DNA of 64,000 nucleotides from Cristatella mucedo (Eukaryota; Bryozoa; Phylactolaemata; Cristatellidae), in the NCBI GenBank assembly GCA_009760855.2, contig WPIO01000028.1:3985501-4049500 (forward strand), in the 5' to 3' direction. The notes under the pieces are model-generated. The model did no database searches. It had not been told where the DNA came from and worked only from the letters and a program-made list of their open reading frames with translations. Both the position numbers and the translations under genes were made by a program. This document shows, piece after piece, positions 10,521 through 22,931 of the stretch. Numbering within the stretch: position 1 is the first letter of the stretch; each line of letters opens with the position of its first letter.

Positions 10521-10961
10521 CATGGCAACTGAGCGCTGTCAGCGCCATTCTTCGAAGCTCTTTCACTATTAGAAAGTAAATCGAGGCCGCACTCAAACCG
10601 TTTTCCTTGCCGCGGACTTGAAAACAGTCAACCGCCAGTCAGCAGAACGGCGCCAGGCCGGATTTAGCAGGATCAAGCTTAGCTTGTGGAAAGGGTCTCA
10701 AAACGTCATCTCCGTAAACCCACTTGTAATTCAGCGTCACTTCACCAAAGCACTCAACATTTCTTTTCTAATCGACTGAGAGTTTCTCGTGATTTTTCGC
10801 GCAGTCGGCCGAGGAGTTCGTTTGCCAGTAAGAGACGTTTATTTTATGTGGCGATCTCGTCACCTGAATATACGCAGATCATTCGATCTTCGAATCTTTC
10901 ACAGGCTTCCAGCACTCAAAACCCTCTTAATCCTTGGAGGGTAAAAATAAATTAACCAAAG

Positions 10962-11110
10962 ATGATCAACAGCCTCATTTATAAAGCGAGAGAAGCGCCC
11001 CTAGTGGCCATCATTCCGCTTGCAGAGGGCATTACAAGATTGCCTGCCAAACCTTCGACCGGGGCTTTGAAGTGTGAGCTCCTTACTCCTGGGCTGAGAC
11101 CCTGGGGCTG
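10962..11110 (-). mobile_element. tRNA-SINE-like fragment
   Basis: It contains ACAGCCTCATTTATAAAGCG, GCTTGCAGAGGGCATTACAA and a CTCCTTACTCCTGGGCTGAG head, in the order of the minus-strand SINE copies. It is diverged. Confidence 0.45.
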
Positions 11111-11221
11111 CAGCATGTACTGCTGAGATTCGCACTTTGAAATTCTCAAATTGAGTGCCGCGAAAATCAACTTACCAGTTATGAAAAAACTGAGTGTTAC
11201 ACTCAAAATGAGCTCGGTAGC

Positions 11222-12868
11222 TCATTTTAATAATAATAATAATTATAATATTGCACTTGATAAAGCGCCCTCAGAGAACCTAATCTCTTTCTAGGCGCTT
11301 TACATTTGCTGCAAAGTGATACGCAATAGAATAGTAAGTAAAATCATGCTTGAAAAAAAAACAAAATGAATAATATGGTTAGGGGTGACATGCACTGGGT
11401 CAGCATGCAAATGTGGTTAGTGGCAGCATGCAGTGTCAGCACGCATAAGCACAACAAGGACGAATCACAGGGACCCACTAAATGCTGTCCTAAATAGGTG
11501 TGTTTTTAAGTTTCTTTTAAATGTGGTCAGGTCAGGGGATGTTCTGACGCAGGTCGGGAGGGAGTTCCAGGCTTTGGGAGCATACGAGCTAAATGCACGG
11601 TCTCCAAAGGATTTAAGGTTTGTACGAGGTATTTCTAGACTGTTGGATTCCGAAAAGCGAGTGGTACGATGTTTGGCCTGATGGGGTAGTATATCTGAAA
11701 GATAGGCTGGAGCCATAGAATGAAGAGACCTAAAAGTGAGCGACAAAACCTTGAAGTCAATCCGTTGCTTCACTGGTAGCCAGTGCAGGTCGGCGAGAAG
11801 TGGAGTAATGTGGCAACTGCGACGCTCACGACAGACAAGCCTAGCTGCAGAGTTTTGCACCAGCTGCAATCGCCTGATCGCACATGCTGGTAGGCCAGTA
11901 AGCAGTGAGTTGCAGAAGTCGAGACGAGATGTCACGAATGCATGAACCAACTTGGACGTGGTATCCTTATCTAAACAAGCCCTAATTTTAGCAATGTTAT
12001 GAAGCTAAAAATAGGCTGATTTGACTGTGGAGCTGATGTGGTCGTCTAACGAGAGGTCGCTTTGGAATATGACACCTAGATTTTGAGCTGATTCAACTGG
12101 AGATATGCTGGCAGAGCCAATTTTGAGAGTCAGCCTTTCCAATTTCTGAATCACACTAGGTTTGCCCATAACTAGTAAGTTAGTTTTATCATCGTTTAGT
12201 TTTAGAAAATTTGCTGCCATCCATGATCGGATGTCATCAATGCATGCAGCAAGTGAGTTGAGAGAATTTGAGGTGCTCGAAGGCTGGGAGGGATCAAAGC
12301 AAAGGTACAACTGAGTGTCATCCGCATAGAAGTGAAAGCCTAGATTGTGCTTGGAATCACATCAGCAAGAGGGAGAGTATAAACGGTGAAAAGGACCGGA
12401 CCTAGCACAGAGCCCTGGGGTACTCCATGTTTTAGAGGTACTTCAGATGATCTTTGTCCATTCACGTCAACACTGGAGTCTCCCACTGAGATAGGACCTG
12501 AACCACTGCAGAGCAGTGCCAGTGATGCCCAGGCGAGATGAGAGGCGCTCTAGAAGTACTTTGTGATCGATGGTATCGAAAGCTGCCGAAAGATCGAGCA
12601 AAACAAGCAGACACACTCTACCCATGTCTGCATTCCTAAGTAGGTCGTTGTATTCCCTAAGCAACGCTGACTCTGTGGAGTGATTAGCTCTAAAGCCAGA
12701 CTGGAACTTACTAGCAAGGTGTGAGGTTTCGATATACGAGTTCAGCTGGTCTGCCACGACCCGTTCCAGTGTCTTTGATAGGAATGGTAGAAGGGAGACT
12801 GGGCGGTAGTTGCTTAAGTTCTCTTGGTCTAGTGTAGCTTTCTTGAGAAGTGGCATCTGCACTCAGCT
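11222..12868 (-). pseudogene. L2/CR1-type LINE, 5'-truncated, minus strand
   Basis: Read from 12862 down, it encodes reverse transcriptase: LLKKATLDQENLSNYRPVSL, FDTIDHKVLLERLSSRLGI, GVPQGSVLGPVLF, a Y-A-D-D catalytic block near 12325, then the C-terminal HITPLLADLHWLPVKQRID and NLKSFGDRAFSSYAPKAWN blocks. The 3' end runs through ATGTAAAGCGCC and the GCGCTTTATCAAGTGC-type tail into (ATT)n near 11227. At least two frame breaks (about 12340 and 11980) make it inactive. It is one of the best preserved copies, but lacks any endonuclease region. Confidence 0.92.
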
Positions 12869-12874
12869 GGGTGT

Positions 12875-13743
12875 CCTGCTTCAAATAGACTTTTCGCTAG
12901 ACGTCAACATCAGTTCTACCGACAAATCGGCTGAATGTCAGCTACGTAGCCTTGCAAAAATCGGCGTCTGCTTGGACTAGGATACGCAGCATTCAAGTTG
13001 GTCCATGCGTTTGTAATATCTCGGTTAAACATCTGTCGCAGTCGCTGCTTCGAGGTCTTCTGGCCTGTGCAGTAAGATGCAAATAGCTGGTACAAAACTC
13101 TGCTTCTATGCTTGTTAGTCATGAGTGCCTCCATTGCCACATTATACCACTCCTCATTGACCTGAACCGGCTTCCAATCGTGCAGCTTATCGACTTCAAG
13201 GTTTTGTCACTCGCTTTTAGGTCCCTTTATTCTCTGACTCCAGCCGACCTATCCGAACTACTTCCTAAGGAGGCTAGGCGTAGTACAGCCCGCACTTTTG
13301 ACTTAAGTCATTTAGCTGTGCCTCGATGCGATCTCAATTTCCTTGGGAGACTTTTAGTGCCTTTAGTCCACATGCTCCCGAAGAAGCCAAGAACTCAATC
13401 ACAACCGACGTCATGACATTTCCTGACTTGACGGCGTTTAAATAGAAGCTAAAGTACATCTGTTGCTCATAGCATTTGCTGGGTCCTTTTGAATCGCCTT
13501 GTGTGCGGTTATGCGAACTAAAATTATCGCTAGCACGCTATTGACACGTTTTCTGTACAGTGTGCGGACGAAGCCTAGAAATAAATGTAGTTTGAGGACG
13601 CTATATTAAAGTATTATTAATTAAACTATTATTACGCAAGCTTTTAAAGCGACAAGCTCAGGCAGCAAATGTAAAGCGCCTAGAAAGAGATTAAGTTCTC
13701 TGAGGGCGCTTTATCAAGTACATTATTATTATTATTATTATTA
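12875..13743 (+). pseudogene. L2/CR1-type LINE 3' fragment, plus strand, head-to-head with the previous copy
   Basis: It starts in the DFSLDVNISST block and continues through HIIPLLIDLNRLPIVQLIDF. It ends with the typical GAGGGCGCTTTATCAAGTAC tail and (ATT)n at 13725-13743. It is more diverged than the 11.2-12.9 kb copy, so the two were separate insertions. Confidence 0.88.
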
Positions 13744-13830
13744 GGCAAGCCTGGCTGATAAGCGAAGATATGCGAGGTGACCGAAGTCGCCGCGAGGAGA
13801 GAAAGTCGTCCACGAGACCAGCTATTAGCG

Positions 13831-14017
13831 CAGTGGTTCTCGAACGTCCTAATGTCGCGAACCTTTAATACAGCTCTTTTCAATGTGGCGACCCCCAACC
13901 GTACAATTATTGTGTGGAAAATGTCGAAATGCGTGTTTTCCGATGGTCTTAGGCGACCCCCGTGAAAGGGTCGTTTGACCCCCAAAAGGGTCGTGACCCA
14001 CAGGTTGAGAACCGCTG
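13831..14017. mobile_element. SPIN-like non-autonomous hAT transposon (187 bp)
   Basis: Inverted ends are CAGTGGTTCTCGAAC (left) and, read inward from the right, CAGCGGTTCTCAACC. Internal blocks CTTTAATACAGCTC, GGCGACCCCCAACC, GTGTTTTCCGATGGTCTTAG and CCCCGTGAAAGGGTCGTTTG match, as I recall them, the SPIN hAT family. SPIN is known from tetrapods, planarians, a snail and a bug through horizontal transfer. The flanking 8 bases are TATTAGCG and TACTAGTG, agreeing at 6 of 8 with two transitions, as expected for a decayed 8-bp hAT target duplication. There is no transposase, so it was mobilised in trans. Confidence 0.85.
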
Positions 14018-14099
14018 TACTAGTGGGTCGAGAGAGTTTAAATGAATCGGTGAAAGAACCATTTAAATTAGGGACTACGCCTCAGTAGACGAGGGTGTT

Positions 14100-14718
14100 G
14101 CAACGAGGAGACCGCATTGGAAAGATCCGGTGGAACTCGCGCATAACCGTTGCCCTAGAATGAGAAGAACGACGGCTGGCAACGCGTGCGCGCGCCAGCT
14201 GCGCCGGCACTAAATACTCGATGTGCGGAGCCGCGCTGTCCGTTCGTAAACGCCGCATACGTTCGGACGCAGGTAGAGACGTACAATGCTGCGGTTGCCT
14301 CGTGTCGCACTCTCATGCCGTTGGTGTCAAGCCTTGCTGAATTTCAAAACTGGAATGGTATTCGACTACGTCCGGTACCATTCAAACCCGGCAGCGTCCT
14401 CTCCGGCTCCGAATGACTACCCTGCGCGACTTGAACGCGTTGCTATGAGAGAACGTCGCACCTCCCCTGCGGGTCGAGCGAGACCGGCGGTCGAGACGCC
14501 GATGCACGTCTGCACTAGTTGAAGTGGAGAAAATTTTCATGGCGCGACTCCTCACCATCTATCAGCAGGCTTTGGGTTACAGCCAAACAATCGAACGAGC
14601 CGGCGAACGTCGCATACGCCCAGGCGCCCAGAAGAGCAGCAGCGGATGAGGTAGGGGGTGGTTACCTAGGGCGTCCCGTGACATACGTAGTTCAAGGACC
14701 TCTAGCCCGGAGGGCAAA
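14100..14718 (+). promoter_or_regulatory. GC- and CpG-rich upstream region of CERS1 (probable promoter and 5' UTR)
   Basis: CpG density is visibly higher from about 14100 to 15300 than in the flanks, centred on exon 1. No TATA box was seen at a fitting distance. The transcription start cannot be placed. Confidence 0.4.
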
Positions 14719-14964
14719 ATGGACGGTGCTCTGGCGTCTTGGTCCTGGTTGGCGTCTGGCTATTCCCAGGCATTTTCCGACATAGGTAGCGCTTTCTCCC
14801 ACGCTTGGGAAAAGAACGAATCCCTATCTACATGGGGCGCAGGCCATTTCGTTGAGACTGCGAAGACGTACGGCGTCATTCTGACAGGCGACTTCTTTGC
14901 CATCGCGCTCCTGGCGGTGGCGTGGACCGTACTGCGGTATGCAGCGACTTACTTCGTTTTCCAG
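14719..14964 (+). CDS. CERS1: CERS1 exon 1 (residues 1-82)
   Basis: Starts MDGALASWSWLASGYSQAF. A membrane segment spans about residues 55-72 (FFAIALLAVAWTVLRYAATY), resembling the ALGWTALRSAAT stretch of human CERS1. There is an N-glycosylation sequon (NES) near residue 34. The donor is TTCCAG|GTACGG, phase 0. Confidence 0.88.
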
Positions 14965-16072
14965 GTACGGTTGGCTTGGGAACCTTGTGCGTAATTATGA
15001 GCGCGTGCTCTCAGGCTGGGCGTCAGCCTTTAGATGCAAGCGCAACGTCGCGGAGGGCGCCGACCTTAAGGCGCTCCGCCCTTTGCTACTTCGGTGCAAA
15101 GCGTCCCGCTTTTGACGCGCGCTGTGGTCATTAGTGGAAGCCAGCTATCGAGCAGACTTGCATTTCTGTATGTGCGGTTGTTGCGATTCGAGGTGGCCGG
15201 CAGAGCGGCGTTCTAGTAGCCGCGACCGCCGCAGTCAGTCGCCGGCTAGGGTGCTGCAGGCTCCACCCCTCCCCTTCCTGCCGTCGGCTTTTACACTCAT
15301 AATCGATCCGCACCGGCTATTAGGACCGCATGCAGGGCGGAAAGCTCAGATACCAGTTGCTTAACCCTTGTCGGGCGTACCCGTGCACGACTGCGATCGT
15401 GGAACAATGTGAACGCTCGCCAGCCCTTTTGAGCTCGGTTGTGCTTCAGCCACTAAGTGCATACCGGTTCAGGAAGGCCGCCATTCTGACGAGCAACGGC
15501 AGACCAGCACGTTACCGCTAGCATTGCGCCTGCCGAGGGCTGGGGCCGCCGACGCGGCTTACTTCCACCGGGCCGGTGAGGATGCTTGGATGACAGGTGG
15601 TGTATGACCGGTGCTGCCGCAGGCATTTCTCATTATCGGCACGTCCCGATGATTCGGAGCCAGCGTTCGAGACACGGAGTGTTTGTTTTATTGGCTCACC
15701 GGTCACACAATGAGCACAGCTTCGAGGGTAGCCGCCGAACAACTACCCAGCACTGCCACAGGTAGTTCTTGATTGACACCGTGAGACTATTGTTGCAAAT
15801 GCTGCTCAAGTCGATAGCCAGCGGCTCGCGATAACTTTCGACATCACACTGCTTCTCGTCGACCTGCACTGGCTACCAGTCAAGCAATGCATCGAATTCA
15901 AGTTTTTGTCATTCACTTTTCGGTCCATTCATTCTTTGGCTCCAGCCTACCCATCAGGTCTACTCCCCCACCAGGCTAAGCATCGTACCACCCAATTTTC
16001 GGAATCGAACTGTTTACCCATACCACATGCAAATCTCACATATTTTGGAGACCGTGTCTTTAGTTCATGCAC

Positions 16073-16161
<89 letters not shown>

Positions 16162-19100
16162 ATTGACAGCTAGCTTCCAGCTTCAGCAGAGCAACTGGGG
16201 CTATACCATTATTCGCTCGAACGTTGGTTTTTGCGACATTTGTTCAGTGAATTGCTTTGCGCAAGACAGCGATTTAACTTTGGCTCACCTCTAATAAACA
16301 TGTAGTTGCACCACCTATTGTCTCTTGATGCTTGAGAGGTGCCTGCATGTAGCCCACAGGCTCAATGACAGTGAGGCCACCTAATGCAATAGGTTGCATT
16401 TAAGGACTGTCAAAGGTTGCCATGGTATTACACTATCCTCAAGGTGCAGCCCTTGTGTATACTCCACTCGTTGTTGAATTTAAAGCTCAGTAAAGTAATT
16501 ATGGATTTACCATTGATTTGGGATGCACATATAGCTTAGCACAGCTGTGAGACCGATTGCCACCGTGGAAGGGAATCGGTTGTCAATGGAAATAGTGCAA
16601 GATAGGCTGTGTTCAGCAAGCTCGGTGCTGGGTTCTAGGTATATTTTGTACTTTGCTGGGTGGTTGTGGGTAAGTCAGTTAGCCCATGCCAGTTCTTTCG
16701 AGAAAGGTCAAACAGTGGCCACAAAGGCAAAAGCTGAGTAGTAAATGCAACGGACTCAACAAAAGCGGTACACTCAGCAGGCCGGAAGCAAACTCGCTCG
16801 CCAGCAAAAGGGGTGCACGAGGATTGAACGTATACCACGAGTGGAGTGGCAATAGAAAACCAGTGCCACATCACCAGCACAACATTCGACTCGTCAATAA
16901 ACTGCTTTAATGGCCTAGCAGTTTGCTGAGGGTCGTTATCTTGCTGGTAAATATAACTATGCCCTAAACAGAGTATTTGCACTTTGCAAACCAATTTGCT
17001 TGACCACCTGATGGTAGACTTGTTGGTCCATAATACTTTCGATTTGATGCTGAGCTTTTATGCAAGTAGCCCTAAAACTATCACCGATTTCCCCGTGAAT
17101 ATCACAGTCGGCAATAGTAATAATAACAATAATGTTGTTTGTACAGCACATTGAGTGAGTTAAAATCTCTATCCAGGCACTTACAACTCTTGCAAGAGAA
17201 TTGATAGCCTAGGCTTAGGGACATACACGTTCGCATACTTAAATAAGCTTGCCAAAAAATGAAGACACTCAGAGCCATCTGTTAGTAGGGCCTCCTGCTA
17301 ATAGCATGCCCTGAATCATACACAAGTAAGCATGCAAAGCACAGAGGAATAAACAAGAAATTTTTCCTAGGGCAAAGGAAAGCTGACAGAAACAAATGAG
17401 TCTTAAGCTGAGACTCAAAATGATACAAAGTTATTGCAGGTAGTGACAGAAGCCGGAAGGGAATTCCAGACTTTCGGTGCATATGAGCTGAAGGCTTCAA
17501 GCATTGAGGAACTAGATGCTGAGGAGCATGTGATCTTTTCAGAAATGTTTCATGGCTAATGTAGAAGAGGCAGAGCTGAACTCACATTTCAAATTGTATT
17601 CTGATATTTATTATTAAGCCAAGTTATGGAAATTACAAGGCATCAAGCTACTCTGAAAATAAAGCTGCATAAAAGTCACAAGAACGCACCTCAACAAGCT
17701 TCATGCATGTACCTCGATCTACCAAGGTTTGACAAGTTAGGATACAAGTCGCATGTGACGCAGAAATTGTTAAATTTGTGGTATGTAGATATGTTGCTTC
17801 CGGTTTGCAATCGGGTTAGATAATAATAATAATGTACTTGATAAAGCACCCTCAGAGAACTTAATATCTTTCTAGGCGCTTTACATTTGCTGCAAAGGAA
17901 AATGCAATTAAATGGTAAGTAAAATCATGCTTGAAAAACAAACAGAATGAATAACATGGTTAGGGGTGACATGCACAGGGTCAGCATGCAAATGTGGTTA
18001 GTGGCAGCATGTAGTTTGCATAATCATTTTTTCGTTTACGGGTAAGTCATCATAACTTCTGATCCCATTTCTAAAATATTGTTTTGTGGCTAAACAAACA
18101 TTCAATTGTAAGACACATTTTATGTTATTTTCTTGACATCCCATAAATGATTCGGTCACGTTTGGGGGTCATCGAACCAGTGTTAGTATATTTGTAGATA
18201 GTATAGTGCACAGTGATAGTGCTAATCCGTGATGGCAGATTAGGTAGGGCGGTTGTTGCTCTTCACGACCTCGGCCCCGAGGTCGTGGATTCGAATCCTT
18301 CGGTGGGTGATCCTTTATTGCTGCTGCAACAGGTGATGATAGCCTTAAAAGATCTGCCTCTATACAAAAAGAGGCTTTTCAATCAGCTACTTTTTTTTAT
18401 TTATTTTTAGTCCCAAGCTGTTATCCAATCTCACGATTGCAATGGCCTTGTTGATGCTGCAGCGTCAGCATCCCCTTAACATAAATATGTCGCTGTAGTG
18501 GTTCTCACCCGATATTTTGTAGCTATATGTGGCCGATCCAGAGGGTATAGGTTCTGGGTGGACAAAAGTTATCCTTTTGCCACATAGCTGTGTGGAGCAA
18601 TATGGTGCAGGTTAACGGTATAAAGGCGAGGAAACCCAGAAAGAGGCCACTAACCTTGAAAAATAGGAAATAGGAAATCCGACAACTAATATGTTCTGAT
18701 TTAGGCCTTTTTTGTTATATGCATGTTGGTAGGTTGAATATAGTTGCTGATGAGGATGTACCAAGATAGCTTGCAGGTGGACAGAGTTCCCAGATATGCC
18801 GATGGTTTGTGCTCTTGCCAGCCCAAATACTGAGAATAGCCGGTGCAGGGTTTAGGTAAAGATTGCTAATGGTTGCAGGCTTTTCGGGATGTTCGTTTGA
18901 AAATTCGAGCAAAGGCACGTCAGACTCTACATGCCAAAATGACCTGCTCCAAAATCCCACCAAGCGTTACCAACCAGTTAATTGCAAGAGCAGCATTTTT
19001 GCAAGGTATTAGTTGTTTCCCTTGAAGCTAGTCCAATTCCGAGAAGCAGCATTAAGTGGTCTGCTCTAGTTTTTTGCCGTGTTTGACTAACTTATTTGAA

Positions 19101-22100
19101 CTTAAGCAGCTGGTTGGGATTTATTTATTCGGATTTAGTAGAGACTACACATCCAGCCAATGGAAGCTGTGGTGGGATAACTCCAGAATATATACGCAGT
19201 GTATGTTCAAGTGGATTTGTGCACCCCAAGAATATGACCGATAGGTCTGTGAGAAGACTTTCAGGCTAAAGTTCTCCAAAAGTTGTGCACACTCCTTAAC
19301 AATATGCAGTTGACTTGGATATCTGTACAGCAGTGATACCGAAATAAGCCCATCTTGGCTCTTGATGACCGACTGCTCATGGCTAGGCATCACTGCTGCT
19401 CCTCCGGCATCATTCCAAGCCATTCGACAAGATTGTTATTGTGGGAGTAGGTGTGAAGGAACACGTCGCTTGCAGCCTGCGAGCACTGGGCGGAGACCTC
19501 GCGATGGCTCTCTCAGACTGCCTACGCAGCCGCAAGCTCACGACCGGTGGAAGGGCAGACGATGACTCGGCAGTCCTGCCCAAATCCATGCATTGGCGGC
19601 ATCTGTGGTGACATCAATCTACCACAAACTGCCGCCAGCTGTCGGGTGGGTTCGGAACGGACAATGGCCCGACAGTGCGAAAAACAACGCATGCATGGAA
19701 TATAAGGGTTGTCGGAGGAGTACATCGGGAGGGGAGGGCTAGATCCCTCGACGCCGGCAGCCGTCTAGAGTGTGTAGACTGGGCTTGGCTGGCGTAGCCT
19801 GAAATAAAGGTTTTGGTGTTGGAGCCAGCAGACTTGTTGCTCGGTCGCGCTACCCAGCCCGACGACAGGTCGTGCGGAGGGCTGTCACAGTAGGTGAATT
19901 CGGCTTCTCAGTCGCTCGTCATCTCTTAGATGCTGTGTGAGATTTTAATCGGTGTCTGATTATGTCAATCCATGATAGTGACAGATGAGGTATACAACCT
20001 TTTTCTGACTCGCATTGCAGTATACTTCGGCTCATTATCCTGCTGATGCAAAAACCTGTATTCCAGAATAATTCTGGCAGACAGAATGTCCAGATTCTGA
20101 AGCACATTGAGGTATAAATGCAGGCGCATAGTTCCAGGAATGAGCAGCAACGATTGATGCAGGCACAGGAGAAAGAGGTCCCAGGCAATGATTCTGCCAC
20201 TGCCATTTTTAACAGTATTCCATAGGCAGTCTTCATGGTACTCATCTTTTTACGGCTGATGTAGAGGCAGCTGTCATTATTCCCAGAAAGCTCACATGTG
20301 CTGTGGGCAATGTGTTGAGCTGCATTGAGCACGGTTCAGCCTTTCGGCTTTATATCGTTTTGCTCTTCCAGGGTCCCTCTTCCTATGACTGAAAGATGCT
20401 TTAGTAGCAGGTCGACCACTCACCACCATTAGCCGGCCACTGCTGTTCTTGCAGTGGCTTTGAGTGACAGTATGAGCTATCTCTCTCAAACTAGGCTTCC
20501 GTGCACTCATAATTTCATGCGCTCTTCACTCATACGAAGAAGACAAAGATCTTTCAGTTGCTAACTCCCTGCTTGTGAAGTACTAGCAACATGCCCTTAT
20601 TGTACACACGATGCTCCCTCATCTACAGAATCATACAGCAGAGCCAGCTACTTTCAAGAGGACCCTACTCAGAATTTGTGGAGGCCAGGCACTTCGTGGG
20701 AATCTCCTCATTCACTCAAACATGAAAGTGTTCTGGATTTTTTCTCTCGGCTCTAGTCTTGAAATGGGTGTGCATTTTTAAAACGCCGGTTCTAGGGTTA
20801 AATTGGGTCGATTTCATATCTCCTTGCGCTGTGCTCTCATGTATGTACGTACGTACGTATGTATGTATGTATGTATGTATGTTTTTATGTCCATCTGTAA
20901 CAGCCTAAGCGGCTTTCAGTACTCATTTGGTAGCCAACAGACTTAATCTCATGCAACAAAGAGAAAGTGAGAGGCATAGCAGAGTCAAGAGAGCAGTTGA
21001 GGTAGTGAGTAGTGTGGAAGTAGCAGCTCACGACTGCTGGAAAGGATGTGCCATAGTCAGCAGCAGGAGAGTAGTTGTTGTTACAAATCGTGGAAGCGAG
21101 TTCCACAGTCTAGGGCCCGAAGAGCTAAAGCTTCTGCTGCCGACGGTTTTTAAGCGGAGGAGTGGAGCAGCTAATTTATTGTCCATACAGGACCTGAGGG
21201 CACAAGCAGACTGAAACTGGTGCAACAGCTCAGCTAGGTATGGAGGAGCCAAGCCGTGGTGGGCCTTGTGGGTCAGCGTAAGAACTTAGTAGAGACATGG
21301 CTGGTGTTCGTAGAGACATGCCTGACTGTAGCCTTAGGATGTGAAGATAATTTCAATTGCAAGCCAATTACTAACTTGGCTGCTTATATGCTTCGATGCT
21401 CCTAGTGGCTACGGATTGGGAAATTCGCCTATTTCAGTCTTTGTAAGTATCCATGAACATAAGTTTATATGGATCTCTAAATATGTATCTCCAATTAACT
21501 TGCAAAGTCAAGAGCTTGCATATTGACATACTTCTTTTACAGCATGTAATGAATACCTTGAAAGAGATATATTTCTCAGAGAGTGCTAGGCAAATGTATA
21601 ATAATAAGAATAATAATAATTATTAAAGGGATTAAATGGTTGTTATGCAAATATTTTTTCATTTCGAGCTCCTTACTAAGCAGCTTTCAGTGCACATTTG
21701 GTAGCCAGCAGCTCTTATCACGTGCTAATAAGATTGCCTGACAAGTGTAGTTGAATCAGGACAGTAGAATATGTAAGTAGCCTAGAAGTAACAGTGCAGG
21801 ATGGATGGAAGGGAATTGCCAGATTCGGCAGTGGCGAGAAGCTATTGTTCTTGCACCAAGGTTCTGCATTCTAGGACCCGCAGAGCAAAGCACCTGTCAC
21901 CAATAGTCTGTATGTGAAAGAAATTGATATCTAATAATTTATTGTCCTTTGTTTATTGTGGAACTTCACGAGGAAGCTGTATACAGATTAATATTGGTGT
22001 CGTGCATACAGCAACAGAGCCAGGATGATCGTTTAGGGGGCAAGACCCGCTATTTTCTTAGGTAAGAGGCAAGACTCGAAAGATTTTCATGTAGGGGCAA

Positions 22101-22883
22101 GGCCCGAAATTAATGAAGAAAATATATAGTGCAGATTCATAGTCTCTATCTGACTCGAAGTCGGCAGTTGCTCACTTCTTGCTTCTCCCCCCCCCCCCTG
22201 CGGCCGGCTCACAGTCACTTCCGCTTTAATGCAGCAGTGACGATGGAATGCCAGCATTGGGCGGCAGTACAATTCCGACATAATTTCGTTGATAGTGACG
22301 GTCGGGGGCGGGGAGGGGCCTTTTAGTAGGGGCCGCTCTAGGTCGATGCCTAGATGTACATGCATGCATAGATGTACACAGTAAGCCGATGATCCAAGAA
22401 ATGCACTGCCTTTTGTTGGAACTTCCATTTCTTGTCAAAGTAATGTGCAATCACTTTTGTATGGTTTGCATCGTATGCAGGCACGTTTCTCACTGGTCTT
22501 TGGAAGAGTCGTGCATATTTATTTATTTATTTTTTAGCCCTATGGCCGGTGGGTGCAGCTCGAGCAGGAAGAGGCCAAGAAGTTCCCAGAAAGTGCTTTT
22601 AAGTGCATCGTCTACACATTCTTATGGTCGTGGACTTGCCATGTCATATTCAATCACCCGGAGTTCAGCCATATTTTTTATGCCCCGGCCACAGTTTTCG
22701 ATGGTAAGTGCTTGCTTCAGCAGCTTGAAGTAAAGCTTTATTTATGCCCCTATAACGCAAGGTTTGACATGCAGAACTGTCTGGCACAAGCCAAAACATG
22801 CACGTGTTTGTGTGCGAGTTTGGGTTTGTGTGTGCCTGTGTGTGCGTGCTGTGTGCATGCGTCTGAGTGTGTGTTTGTGTGAA

Positions 22884-22931
<48 letters not shown>

